Shown piece after piece: positions 1 to 6,553 of a stretch of 6,689 nucleotides of DNA. The notes below the pieces were generated by a model, which was not told where the DNA came from, made no database searches, and was given only the letters and a program-made list of their open reading frames with translations. The stretch is taken from positions 1 to 6,689 of the forward strand of contig JAKAHI010000072.1 in NCBI GenBank assembly GCA_021815065.1. The letters run 5' to 3'. The stretch comes from a bacterium. Lineage in GTDB: Bacteria > JAMCPX01. How positions within the stretch are numbered: position 1 is the stretch's first letter; each line of letters begins with the position of its first letter. A program made the translations under genes and the position numbers.

Positions 1-1008
1 TGGGTGTTTTTTATCATCGAGGTCGTTGCCATCTATGTTTATTACTATACGTTCGGCAAGGTAGATAAAAAGACCCATCTGACCATAGGATTGATCTATG
101 CATTAAGCGCGTGGATCAGCATGATCATCATAACAGGCATTATTGCGTTTATGCTCTCTCCCGGCAAGTGGCTCAAAACCGGTGGATTTTTTGACGGCTT
201 TTTTAATCCGACCTACGTACCGCAGCTGCTCATGAGAACGTCCTTTATGTTCGCGGTTGCAGCGCTGTATGCCATTGTCGTTGCCGCGACCCTGAAGAAC
301 AAAGAGGTAAAATCGTTTATCATACGCAAGGCATCGCTCTGGGGCATTGCCGGAACGCTCCTGGGCTCGGGATTCTTCGTCTGGTATTATAAGGCACTTC
401 CGGATGCAGCACGGGAGGTTGCGGGCATGACACCGCTGATACCGGCAATCATGCCGCATATTGTTCTGGGGAGCCTTATCGTGCTGATGCTATGGTTTAT
501 TTTTACCCTGATAAAACCGAACTGGGCGAAATTGGTACCGGGCGTTATAGCCATCTTACTATTACTGGCCGGTATATTTTCAGCGGAGAGTATGAGGGAG
601 CGCGTCAGAAAACCGTATGTCATTGACCATTATATGTATTCGAACCAGATCATCGCAAACGATATGGCTGCAAAACATGTAAAGAGTAATTTGGCCGCTA
701 TAGATGCACAGGGCATACTCCATTACTCGTATTTTGTGCCCGCAGGTCTCAGGGACATCAACAGCAGTAACATGCTGCAGGCCGGGAAGGTTATAGCGGA
801 GATAGAGTGTTCTGCCTGCCATACGCTCCAGGCAGACGGCTGGTTGAGGCCCCTGCCTGCAATGGTGAAAAAGGCCGGGCTGAGCACCGTTGATGATGCG
901 CAGGCGCTGATCGGTTTCCTGAATGCTTTCCCGTATATGCCGCAGTTTGCAGGTACGGATATGGAGAAGAAAGCACTGGCAGTATACCTTGTAAGTCTTT
1001 ATAAATAG
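1..1008 (+). CDS. Cytochrome bd-like (CydA-related) membrane subunit with C-terminal cytochrome c domain, 5'-truncated
   Basis: The frame is open from base 1, and the protein appears to start upstream: the visible part begins at the helix matching E. coli CydA Glu99. Residues are numbered from the codon at position 4. Hydrophobic helices lie at about 1-18, 28-52, 73-95, 110-130, 145-170 and 178-194. CydA-like landmarks are E6 (Glu99 position, with a His 19 residues later, as I recall for CydA), the loop PGKW at 53-56, M150 as a candidate for Met393, and RERVRKPY at 198-205 in place of the GRQPW-type motif, putting E199 at Glu445. The haem b558 ligand position (His186) appears to be R78. A soluble tail carries CSACH (269-273) and a likely axial Met in YMPQ (M312), forming one class I c-type haem domain on the periplasmic side. 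Probable role: electron transfer between quinol and cytochrome c or oxygen, together with the next gene. Family assignment is fairly secure; the substrate is unknown. Confidence 0.82.
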   Translation, partial: WVFFIIEVVAIYVYYYTFGKVDKKTHLTIGLIYALSAWISMIIITGIIAFMLSPGKWLKTGGFFDGFFNPTYVPQLLMRTSFMFAVAALYAIVVAATLKNKEVKSFIIRKASLWGIAGTLLGSGFFVWYYKALPDAAREVAGMTPLIPAIMPHIVLGSLIVLMLWFIFTLIKPNWAKLVPGVIAILLLLAGIFSAESMRERVRKPYVIDHYMYSNQIIANDMAAKHVKSNLAAIDAQGILHYSYFVPAGLRDINSSNMLQAGKVIAEIECSACHTLQADGWLRPLPAMVKKAGLSTVDDAQALIGFLNAFPYMPQFAGTDMEKKALAVYLVSLYK

Positions 1009-1015
1009 GTGGAGG
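1007..1015 (+). promoter_or_regulatory. Shine-Dalgarno site of the second bd-like gene
   Basis: AGGTGGAGG lies 5 nt before the ATG at 1021 and overlaps the TAG stop of the preceding gene (1006-1008). It decides the start. The in-frame GTG at 1009 lies inside this ribosome-binding site, so it is very unlikely to be used. The overlap suggests translational coupling of the two subunits. Confidence 0.85.
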
Positions 1016-1020
1016 ATTTT

Positions 1021-2214
1021 ATGAATATTCCCGAGATGTTAAAATCATTGCAGGACCCCATGGGCGTACCGTTCTATCCGCAGGTATTCCGGATACTCCT
1101 CGTGGTGACGTTTGCCCTGCATATTATTTTTGTCAATTTTGTTATCGGCGGTTCATTCATGTCTGTGTATGCTTACTTCCGTCACGGTGCATTCTACAAA
1201 AACTTGTCGAAGGCATTTGCAAAGGCTACAACAATCAACCTGTCCCTCGCAATCGTCCTTGGCGTCGCACCCCTGCTTTTTACGCAGGTCATCTATGACC
1301 CGTTCTGGTACACATCGAACGTACTTTCAGCATCGTGGATGGTCGGCATCGTGTTTGTCCTGATGACCGCTTTTGCTTTTGCATACCTGTTTTATCTGAA
1401 ATCCAGTACCGGCAAGCGTCATATAGCGCTCTGGGGTATCTTCTCGTTCATCCTGATCGTCCTTGCCGCGGTCATCATGCACGCCGTTTCGTACCAGGCA
1501 CTGCAGCCCGGAAAATGGCTTGCATGGTATATGAACAACAACAGCGTGGATCTCTATGGCGCGCATCTGCACGCGTTCCAGCTTCCGCGGTTTCTCCACT
1601 TTATCGTTGCGTCGTTCGCTCTCACCGGAGCTTTTATGATGCTGTATGCATGGTATTTCTGGGAACGCGAGGACATGGACAGGGAGTATCTTGCATGGGC
1701 AGGCAAAATGGGCGCGCGAATGGCTGTGGATTTCACGGTCCTGCAGATGGTTGTCGGTGTGTGGTGGATGCTGAGCTTACCCGCCACTTTCCATTTTTAT
1801 ACAAACTATATGTTTTTGACCGGTGTACCGTTTGCCGTCGTCCTGCTGCTTGTGCTTATCAGGGCGCAGTCGGATCCCAGAAAATATGCGCTGCCTGTCG
1901 CAGCGCTCATGGCGGTTACCGTCTTTGCCATGTCATCGTTGCGCGAGGTGCTCCGCATGCTGTACACAGGGAAATACGATTACTCCGTGTCCAACTATAC
2001 CTTGAACATCAGTTACGGGAGCACGGCCCTTTTTCTGGCAAGTTTTGTGATGGGCATTGTTATCGTTGGATATATGATCTCCGTTGTTTTCAAGATGGGC
2101 AGGTCTGCAAAGCCCATCGACCTTTCATCGTTGAAGCTGAGGACATGGAGCGTCTATCTGATGATCGCCTGGATCCTGATGATGATCGGTATCGGAGTGG
2201 TCATAGCGTCGTGA
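1021..2214 (+). CDS. Cytochrome bd-like (CydA-related) membrane subunit, paralogous to the preceding gene
   Basis: This 397-residue polytopic membrane protein has about nine or ten helices (roughly 24-50, 70-90, 104-126, 135-158, 187-212, 233-253, 262-281, 288-306, 332-357, 377-395). The N-terminal helix with ALHIIFVNFVIGG (H34) resembles the CydA helix carrying His19. RFLHFIVASFALTGAF (H193) closely resembles the CydA helix carrying the b558 ligand His186. LREVLRMLY (307-315) sits where CydA has its Glu445/GRQPW-type motif, putting E309 at Glu445. M264 is a possible Met393 counterpart. The Glu99 position is M115. It aligns without large gaps to the upstream protein (shared PGKW, xRExxRxxxY and a conserved His at H134), so the two are paralogs. 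No c-type haem motif is present. It probably forms the membrane core of a heterodimer with its neighbour. A true oxygen reductase role is not proven, because it departs from canonical CydA. Confidence 0.82.
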   Translation: MNIPEMLKSLQDPMGVPFYPQVFRILLVVTFALHIIFVNFVIGGSFMSVYAYFRHGAFYKNLSKAFAKATTINLSLAIVLGVAPLLFTQVIYDPFWYTSNVLSASWMVGIVFVLMTAFAFAYLFYLKSSTGKRHIALWGIFSFILIVLAAVIMHAVSYQALQPGKWLAWYMNNNSVDLYGAHLHAFQLPRFLHFIVASFALTGAFMMLYAWYFWEREDMDREYLAWAGKMGARMAVDFTVLQMVVGVWWMLSLPATFHFYTNYMFLTGVPFAVVLLLVLIRAQSDPRKYALPVAALMAVTVFAMSSLREVLRMLYTGKYDYSVSNYTLNISYGSTALFLASFVMGIVIVGYMISVVFKMGRSAKPIDLSSLKLRTWSVYLMIAWILMMIGIGVVIAS

Positions 2215-2324
2215 CATCCGTTCCATGATCATTCGGTATTCGCTCCTGCAGTACACGGAAATCGCTCTTTCTGCGTTCACCCTTCTGCTCATCGTACCGG
2301 GTATCCGGGAAACCGGCTTAACGG
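2215..2324. other. Convergent intergenic gap with a weak hairpin
   Basis: This gap separates the plus-strand respiratory pair from the 3' end of the minus-strand gene set. The best structure seen is an imperfect inverted repeat at 2294-2328 (GTACCG against CGGTTAC with one bulge, plus an inner AACCG/CGGTT at 2311-2326). It lacks a T-tract on either strand and overlaps the minus-strand stop codon. It might contribute to bidirectional termination, but it does not look like a classical intrinsic terminator. No promoter or small gene could be supported here. Confidence 0.3.
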
Positions 2325-3074
2325 TTACTGCAACAGTAGGCCGATACCCATGTCGAACCACAAGGAACTGAGATTCATGGTGCCAAGTATGCCCATATTC
2401 ATCGTTGGCAGATAGGAGTATCCGATCTCCATATTGAAATTAAAGAAAGGCCGTACTCCGGGTACGGTCTTGCGGGCATGGATATCAACACCCATGACCT
2501 GGGCAATACCATCCGCCTGGGAAGATACAGATACTGCCTCGTAGGGATCTTGGAGACGTACATTGACAGCCTCATGCACCCACCGCAGGGACAAGTAGGG
2601 AAACAGTATATATTTATTGGGAAACATGTAGCGGATACCAGCACCGTCCTGGGCGTAGATGTGCCGTTCTGTGCTGACGGCGTCTCCTGTTGTGTACGAT
2701 ACGAACGATGTTCCTGAGTCATCGTTGTTGCTCCGGACAAAAAATTCGACGCCTATCATTCCCTTGTACACGTCCTGCTCTGCCATGACACGGGCTGCAG
2801 CGAGCGTCGGAGGGAAGAGTTCGCCCCCGGTGCCCGGCGTCAGCGATGATGCGTCAAATGATACCATAGTCTGGAATGAATATTGCTTGGGCAAAGTCTT
2901 TATGTCCGGGAGTTCGGGAACAGCAGGGAGTGATATTCCCGGAGAGGACTCCCCCTTGCTGTGTCCAAAAAATTGCGCATTCTCATCAGCAGGTGTATGA
3001 ACCGGCAAGACGGCGATTCCTGCAATGGTGATAATCATTACGGAGAGGAAACGAATTGCTGTGGTATGTTTCAT
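2325..3074 (-). CDS. Exported protein, probable outer-membrane beta-barrel
   Basis: The 249-residue product has a Sec-type signal peptide: basic start MKHTTAIR, a hydrophobic core at about 9-25, and likely cleavage after HTPA (residue 29). A Pro/Gly/Ser-rich stretch (about 36-66) follows. The rest is a series of amphipathic strands with aromatic ends, for example around 66-76, 103-114, 144-151, 157-170, 190-202 and 208-222, finishing in LWFDMGIGLLL. This pattern and size fit a small barrel of about eight strands. The last residue is Gln, not the usual aromatic C-terminal residue, which lowers certainty. No specific family was recognised. The ATG lies 3 nt after the stop of the upstream lipoprotein gene, and AGGTGA overlaps that stop, so the two are probably translationally coupled. 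It is the last gene of the minus-strand set and may be the membrane partner of the two lipoproteins. Confidence 0.75.
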   Translation of the reverse strand: MKHTTAIRFLSVMIITIAGIAVLPVHTPADENAQFFGHSKGESSPGISLPAVPELPDIKTLPKQYSFQTMVSFDASSLTPGTGGELFPPTLAAARVMAEQDVYKGMIGVEFFVRSNNDDSGTSFVSYTTGDAVSTERHIYAQDGAGIRYMFPNKYILFPYLSLRWVHEAVNVRLQDPYEAVSVSSQADGIAQVMGVDIHARKTVPGVRPFFNFNMEIGYSYLPTMNMGILGTMNLSSLWFDMGIGLLLQ

Positions 3075-3077
3075 AGG

Positions 3078-4211
3078 TCACCTGTTCAAGATGCCCTGAA
3101 CACCGATGAAATCGACATTGCGGACACTCAAGTCAGATGTGTCTACGATGCTTACTCCTCCCATCGGCGTACCTTCCGTGACAACGACGTATTTATCGTT
3201 GTCTACGAAGACGGTTGCGATGGGGCCCCTGGTCAGCGGGATGTCTGTTTCCTGGAAGCCGCTGTTCGAAAGATCTCCTATAGTATAGTAGGTCAGGTCG
3301 TCGGAATCGTTGTTCGCTACGGCAAGAGCTGTATTGGTGCTGTTGATAGAAAAGGCCATGGAATCGGCGCCGGCATTGACGAACCAGTTATCCCATGGAG
3401 GCACAGTGTGCAGAATGAACACAAAGCCGGGGTACCTGCTCAGAGCTGCAACATACCGGCTGTTATGAAAGAACTGAACGGCTGTAGGCGTAAACGATTC
3501 CGGCAGTGTCAGTACGGTGGAATCGGTGATGGTGTACAGAACGATACTTCTTGGAAGCGTACAACCAACGACGATGACCGAAGCGTCGTCGGACATCGCA
3601 ATGCTCGATGCATGCGAGCACGGAATTGGCGTGATATCGTGTGTCAGCGCGGGCTGGCTGATCCTCTCCAGCGCAGGAGGATAATTGTCAAGGACCCATA
3701 CGCTGCTGCTGTCCGGCGAAATGGCGAATCCGGCGGTTGCTGATTGCGTTCGGAGCATGGTCACAGCACCGGTTGTCGTGCTGATGAAGGCAACGCTATT
3801 ATCACTGTTCCTCACCACGGCGTACCTTCCGTCCGGGGTCACGGCTATCGAGGTCGGTCCCAGACCTGCATTGATCTCGGTGACGTTCAGGGAAGGAAGT
3901 GAAAGCCTGCTGACATAGTCTGAGGCCGCGTTTGCAACGTACGCAGTTCTGCCGTCCGGGGTTACGTCTAAGGAGACGGGGTCTTTCCCGACGGTTACTG
4001 CTTCGACCGCAAGGGTCTCGACGTCGAGCATTGCAACGGTATTCATGGTCGATGCCACGACGAGGACCTTGGTGGACAGGTTGTTGTTGAGGTTGCCGCC
4101 TGCCTTAACGACCGGAACGATGGGGGTCGGTTCCTGCGGAGGAGGCACCGGTGTGCTGCAGCCGGCAGCACCGAGTATGAGTACCAATAAAAAGAGTGCG
4201 CTTGTCTTCAT
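3078..4211 (-). CDS. Lipoprotein with YVTN-type beta-propeller repeats
   Basis: This 377-residue product starts with a lipoprotein signal whose lipobox LGAAGC places the acylated Cys at residue 18. A proline-rich linker (PVPPPQEPTP, 21-30) follows, of the kind that holds a domain away from the membrane. From about 47 the chain is made of propeller-blade repeats. TPDGRTAYVAN (84-94) and TPDGRYAVV (125-133) are YVTN/Lactonase-like signatures, and SPDSSSVWV (165-173) and later blades are more degenerate. Seven or so blades fit the length. C198 and C217 could form a disulphide. Such propellers usually bind partners or ligands, and no catalytic residues are evident, so no enzyme activity is proposed. 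The gene begins 5 nt after the upstream lipoprotein gene and has no good ribosome-binding site of its own, suggesting coupled translation. The predicted location is the periplasmic or outer face of the outer membrane. Confidence 0.85.
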   Translation of the reverse strand: MKTSALFLLVLILGAAGCSTPVPPPQEPTPIVPVVKAGGNLNNNLSTKVLVVASTMNTVAMLDVETLAVEAVTVGKDPVSLDVTPDGRTAYVANAASDYVSRLSLPSLNVTEINAGLGPTSIAVTPDGRYAVVRNSDNSVAFISTTTGAVTMLRTQSATAGFAISPDSSSVWVLDNYPPALERISQPALTHDITPIPCSHASSIAMSDDASVIVVGCTLPRSIVLYTITDSTVLTLPESFTPTAVQFFHNSRYVAALSRYPGFVFILHTVPPWDNWFVNAGADSMAFSINSTNTALAVANNDSDDLTYYTIGDLSNSGFQETDIPLTRGPIATVFVDNDKYVVVTEGTPMGGVSIVDTSDLSVRNVDFIGVQGILNR

Positions 4212-4216
4212 ACCGT

Positions 4217-5407
4217 TTATTGGGTTGTAAAGCTGATGGCTGCAACGGGTGTCCAGTCGAACAGGACAAACGCCCGGTACATTGTGGCCCCCGAGAGGGG
4301 CACAGCGGGTGTGGCTGTTATTGCGATGATCATGCCGGCTGTGTCCGTCAGGATGTTCGTCGCGAGCGATGCTGGAGGGTACACAGATTGCGCATCTTCG
4401 TTTTCGAGGATCACGGTAGCAGTGTGGTCCATAATCCCGAGGGTTGTATTGGAAAAAGCTACATGCACCGCGGCAGTGACCGGCACCCCTGTCGAACCGT
4501 CTGCAGGTGTTACTGTTTGGACGGTGACCGGCAGGGACGCCGGAGAGAACGCTGAACCGGAAAAACCGGCAAGATAGCCCTCGAAACTCGCGCCCTGAAA
4601 AAACGCGCTCAATGCCGGAGAAAAGTTGGTGATTGCCATGAAGTTGAGGACCTCGCCGTTTATGGTGTCTCCGGCGCCCCGTACGAAGCGGAGGATTCCC
4701 GGCAGTATGGAATCTGTGGATAGAGAGACCTCGTTACCTGAGGTGTCCACAAAGCTGATGTCGGACGGGACTGTCTGCAGGGACACAGTATTCCCGGAGT
4801 AGACGAACCCGGAATAGGCGAGTGATGCATAGACCGTTGAACAACTGATGCTCGACAGGGCAAGCATCCAGTTGGATGCGGGATGGTAGTCGATGATTTC
4901 CAGAGCATTGTTGATAGGATACAAGGGAGAATTTGCGGAAGGTGCGGATGTATTGAAGCACCACGCCGATGATGTAAACGTCGTATACGGCAGCTCGGAC
5001 GGTATGGCCACTTGCTCGGTATTATAGCCCAGGTTCCCCGTAGGACTTGACCACCCGGTTATCTGGAAGGTGTAGGTCGTGTTCGCGTTAAGCGGTGTCA
5101 GGGGGACAATGAGGACCGGCGGAACCTGAATTAATATACCGCCTGACGAGTTCGTATTTAGGACTGTATAATTCATGGCCGGTGACGGGTCTATGTACGG
5201 CCAGAGTGTCGCAGTGTTCTGGATAGTAAAGAACGAATAGGTGTGGATCAGGCTCGATACCGGATCCATCAGGACCAGCCCGTTATTCATGCTGGTCTGA
5301 ATGATATTTCCATTGGGCGGAGGGGAGGTAGACTGCAGGGGTGAGCCCGTGCATGATACAGTCAAAGAAAAGAAACATGCCAGTGTACATCGAATGTATC
5401 TGTTCAT
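4217..5407 (-). CDS. Predicted lipoprotein with C-terminal SbsA-type Ig-like domain
   Basis: From the ATG at 5407 the product has 396 residues: basic start MNRYIR, hydrophobic segment 8-18, and a lipobox-like LTVSC with Cys at 19. The lipobox has Thr at -3 instead of the usual Leu, so lipidation is likely but not certain. A Ser/Pro-rich linker (22-34) follows. A first beta-rich unit (about 35-147) ends LTPLNANTTYTFQITG...TTFT, which resembles a bacterial Ig-like (Big_5) domain. The middle region (148-290) is unrecognised. The C-terminal unit (295-396) starts VQTVTPADGSTGVPVTAAV and ends ISFTTQ, the usual frame of an SbsA Ig-like domain. C150 and C189 may form a disulphide. An in-frame TTG at 5485 would add 26 residues, but these would bury the signal peptide, so the ATG is preferred despite a weak ribosome-binding site. 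Probable role: structural or adhesive envelope protein, made together with the propeller lipoprotein downstream. Confidence 0.8.
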   Translation of the reverse strand: MNRYIRCTLACFFSLTVSCTGSPLQSTSPPPNGNIIQTSMNNGLVLMDPVSSLIHTYSFFTIQNTATLWPYIDPSPAMNYTVLNTNSSGGILIQVPPVLIVPLTPLNANTTYTFQITGWSSPTGNLGYNTEQVAIPSELPYTTFTSSAWCFNTSAPSANSPLYPINNALEIIDYHPASNWMLALSSISCSTVYASLAYSGFVYSGNTVSLQTVPSDISFVDTSGNEVSLSTDSILPGILRFVRGAGDTINGEVLNFMAITNFSPALSAFFQGASFEGYLAGFSGSAFSPASLPVTVQTVTPADGSTGVPVTAAVHVAFSNTTLGIMDHTATVILENEDAQSVYPPASLATNILTDTAGMIIAITATPAVPLSGATMYRAFVLFDWTPVAAISFTTQ

Positions 5408-5505
5408 GGACTTACAGTACACCAAACACAGCCTTTTTGCAATTCGAACCGCTGCGCCTGCGATCGCCCCGCCTGTTGCAGACAACAGCTGGAATGGCGG
5501 AGCTC
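5408..5505 (-). other. Spacer between exbD and the lipoprotein genes
   Basis: This is the only sizeable gap in the minus-strand gene set. It could hold the promoter that separates the motor genes from the lipoprotein/barrel genes, but no convincing -35/-10 pair or terminator was found. It contains an in-frame TTG (5485) that would extend the lipoprotein reading frame. Confidence 0.35.
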
Positions 5506-5919
5506 TTATTTCCCGACGTCCTGTTCCGTGGTAGCTATGGCGAGCTTGTGCAATCCTGCGGAGCGCGCGGCCTCCATGACTTGGACGACCCGCCCGTGGA
5601 GGACATCCTTGTCCGCTGCTATGATAACCAGGGTGTCGGGTGCTGTTTTTACAGCCGATTCAAGGGCTGTTTTTAATTCTGCTATATCCACCTGTTTCTT
5701 GTCGAAAAAAATGGCTCCTTTTGCATCGATATAGAGCCGTATATCGCCCTTCGGCTTTATGATAACATCGCCTTTGCCGTGCGGCAGGTTTATCTTGATA
5801 CCGGGTGACGAAATAAATGAAGTGGACAGCATGAAGAATATCAACAGGTTGAGAAACACGTCGACCATATTGATGACGTCTATATGAAGTTCATGTTTTT
5901 TCTTTATCGAGAAATCCAT
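5506..5919 (-). CDS. exbD: ExbD/TolR-family biopolymer transport protein
   Basis: The length of 137 residues is normal for the family. The short cytoplasmic N-terminus (MDFSIKKKHELH) is followed by a single transmembrane helix, about 15-35, with the motif NMVDVFLNLLIFFML. D20 matches the conserved membrane Asp (Asp25 of E. coli ExbD, Asp23 of TolR) that carries protons through the ExbB channel. The periplasmic domain runs from about 40 to 137 with the typical IRLYIDAKGAIFFD and late ADKDVLHGRVVQVMEAA segments. It forms the energising complex with the ExbB-like protein encoded 6 nt upstream. There is no clear Shine-Dalgarno before its ATG, so translation is probably coupled to exbB. Sequence alone does not separate ExbD from TolR. 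No TonB or TolA is encoded in the window, so the energy-consuming partner is unknown. Confidence 0.93.
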   Translation of the reverse strand: MDFSIKKKHELHIDVINMVDVFLNLLIFFMLSTSFISSPGIKINLPHGKGDVIIKPKGDIRLYIDAKGAIFFDKKQVDIAELKTALESAVKTAPDTLVIIAADKDVLHGRVVQVMEAARSAGLHKLAIATTEQDVGK

Positions 5920-5925
5920 AATAAA

Positions 5926-6540
5926 TTAAAAGGAATCGGTGTCTCTGGGAGGCAGTATCGACAGGATCCTCCCGGCTGCTCCGGAAAGCGCCACGGAAAT
6001 CTTGGTCACTTTGCCGTCGATATATTTATACGCTATGTAGGATATGACCGCTGCACCGAGTCCTGCGGCGGTCGCGGATAGTGCCTCGGATATGCCGTTT
6101 GCGAGGAGAGACGGGTTCCCGATCCCCCCGGCTGCTATAACGTTAAATGCCTTGATGATGCCGAATACAGTCCCGAGAAGACCGAGGAGCGGGGTTGTTG
6201 CAGCCACAGCTGAAATGCCCTCTTCAAACCTGCTCAGTCTTATAATCTCCTCTTTCCCTGCAGATTCGAGGAGCCCTTTTATTGTTTCGGTATCTTTACC
6301 GATATTGTTTATTGCAACGAGCATGATCCTGGCGATAGAGCTGTTGTCTTTTCTGCAGAGTTCCAGCGATTTCTCGAAGTCCCGGTTCCTTAAGAGGCCC
6401 TCCAGCGCTATGATAAAATTATCCGGTATGATCTTTGACGCCCTCAGCGACCAGAGCTTCTCTATGAATATGCCCATAGAGAATATAGAAAATACCAGTA
6501 TCAGATAAACAAAAATGCCACCCTTTGAAAGTAGTTCCAC
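5926..6540 (-). CDS. exbB: ExbB/TolQ/MotA-family proton channel protein
   Basis: The start chosen is GTG at 6540, giving 204 residues, because AAAGGAGG lies 5 nt upstream and the product then starts with a normal short periplasmic end, MELLSKGG. An ATG at 6660 in the same frame would add 40 hydrophilic residues that are out of frame with, and overlap, the preceding gene. The first membrane helix is about 9-27. A long cytoplasmic helical region follows (about 32-108). The family core is ATTPLLGLLGTVFGIIKAF (114-132) and a third helix within about 146-173 (LANGISEALSATAAGLG at its start). T116 and T157 lie in the channel-lining region expected for ExbB/TolQ. It forms a pentameric inner-membrane proton channel with ExbD, converting proton-motive force to mechanical work. 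Placement next to exbD with a 6-nt gap supports the call. ExbB against TolQ cannot be settled here. Confidence 0.93.
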   Translation of the reverse strand: MELLSKGGIFVYLILVFSIFSMGIFIEKLWSLRASKIIPDNFIIALEGLLRNRDFEKSLELCRKDNSSIARIMLVAINNIGKDTETIKGLLESAGKEEIIRLSRFEEGISAVAATTPLLGLLGTVFGIIKAFNVIAAGGIGNPSLLANGISEALSATAAGLGAAVISYIAYKYIDGKVTKISVALSGAAGRILSILPPRDTDSF

Positions 6541-6545
6541 CGCAG

Positions 6546-6553
6546 CCTCCTTT
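6546..6553 (-). promoter_or_regulatory. Shine-Dalgarno site of exbB
   Basis: On the minus strand this reads AAAGGAGG, a near-perfect anti-16S match, 5 nt before the GTG at 6540. It overlaps the TAA stop of the preceding gene (6552-6554). It fixes the exbB start and implies that exbB is translated from the same transcript as the gene before it. Confidence 0.88.

Noticed and set aside
1335..2228. A 297-codon plus-strand frame inside the second bd-like gene
   Set aside because: It is rich in Arg, Cys and His with no membrane or family features, and it overlaps a strongly supported membrane protein in another frame.
2294..2328. Inverted repeat between the convergent genes as an intrinsic terminator
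   Set aside because: The stem is short and bulged, no T-tract follows on either strand, and it overlaps a stop codon. It is mentioned only as a weak hairpin.
2961..3743. A 260-codon plus-strand open frame antisense to the propeller lipoprotein gene
   Set aside because: It is rich in Cys, Arg and Gly with no signal or family pattern, and it lies opposite a clear lipoprotein gene with propeller repeats. It is a shadow frame.
5414..5442. TTGCAA and TACTGT with a 17-nt spacer on the minus strand, a possible promoter for the lipoprotein genes
   Set aside because: The -10 element matches the consensus poorly, and transcription would begin essentially at the ATG at 5407, leaving no leader.
5436..5462. 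GGTTCGAAT on the minus strand, resembling a tRNA T-loop and hence a possible attachment site
   Set aside because: The flanking bases do not form the five-pair T-stem and no other tRNA arms are nearby.
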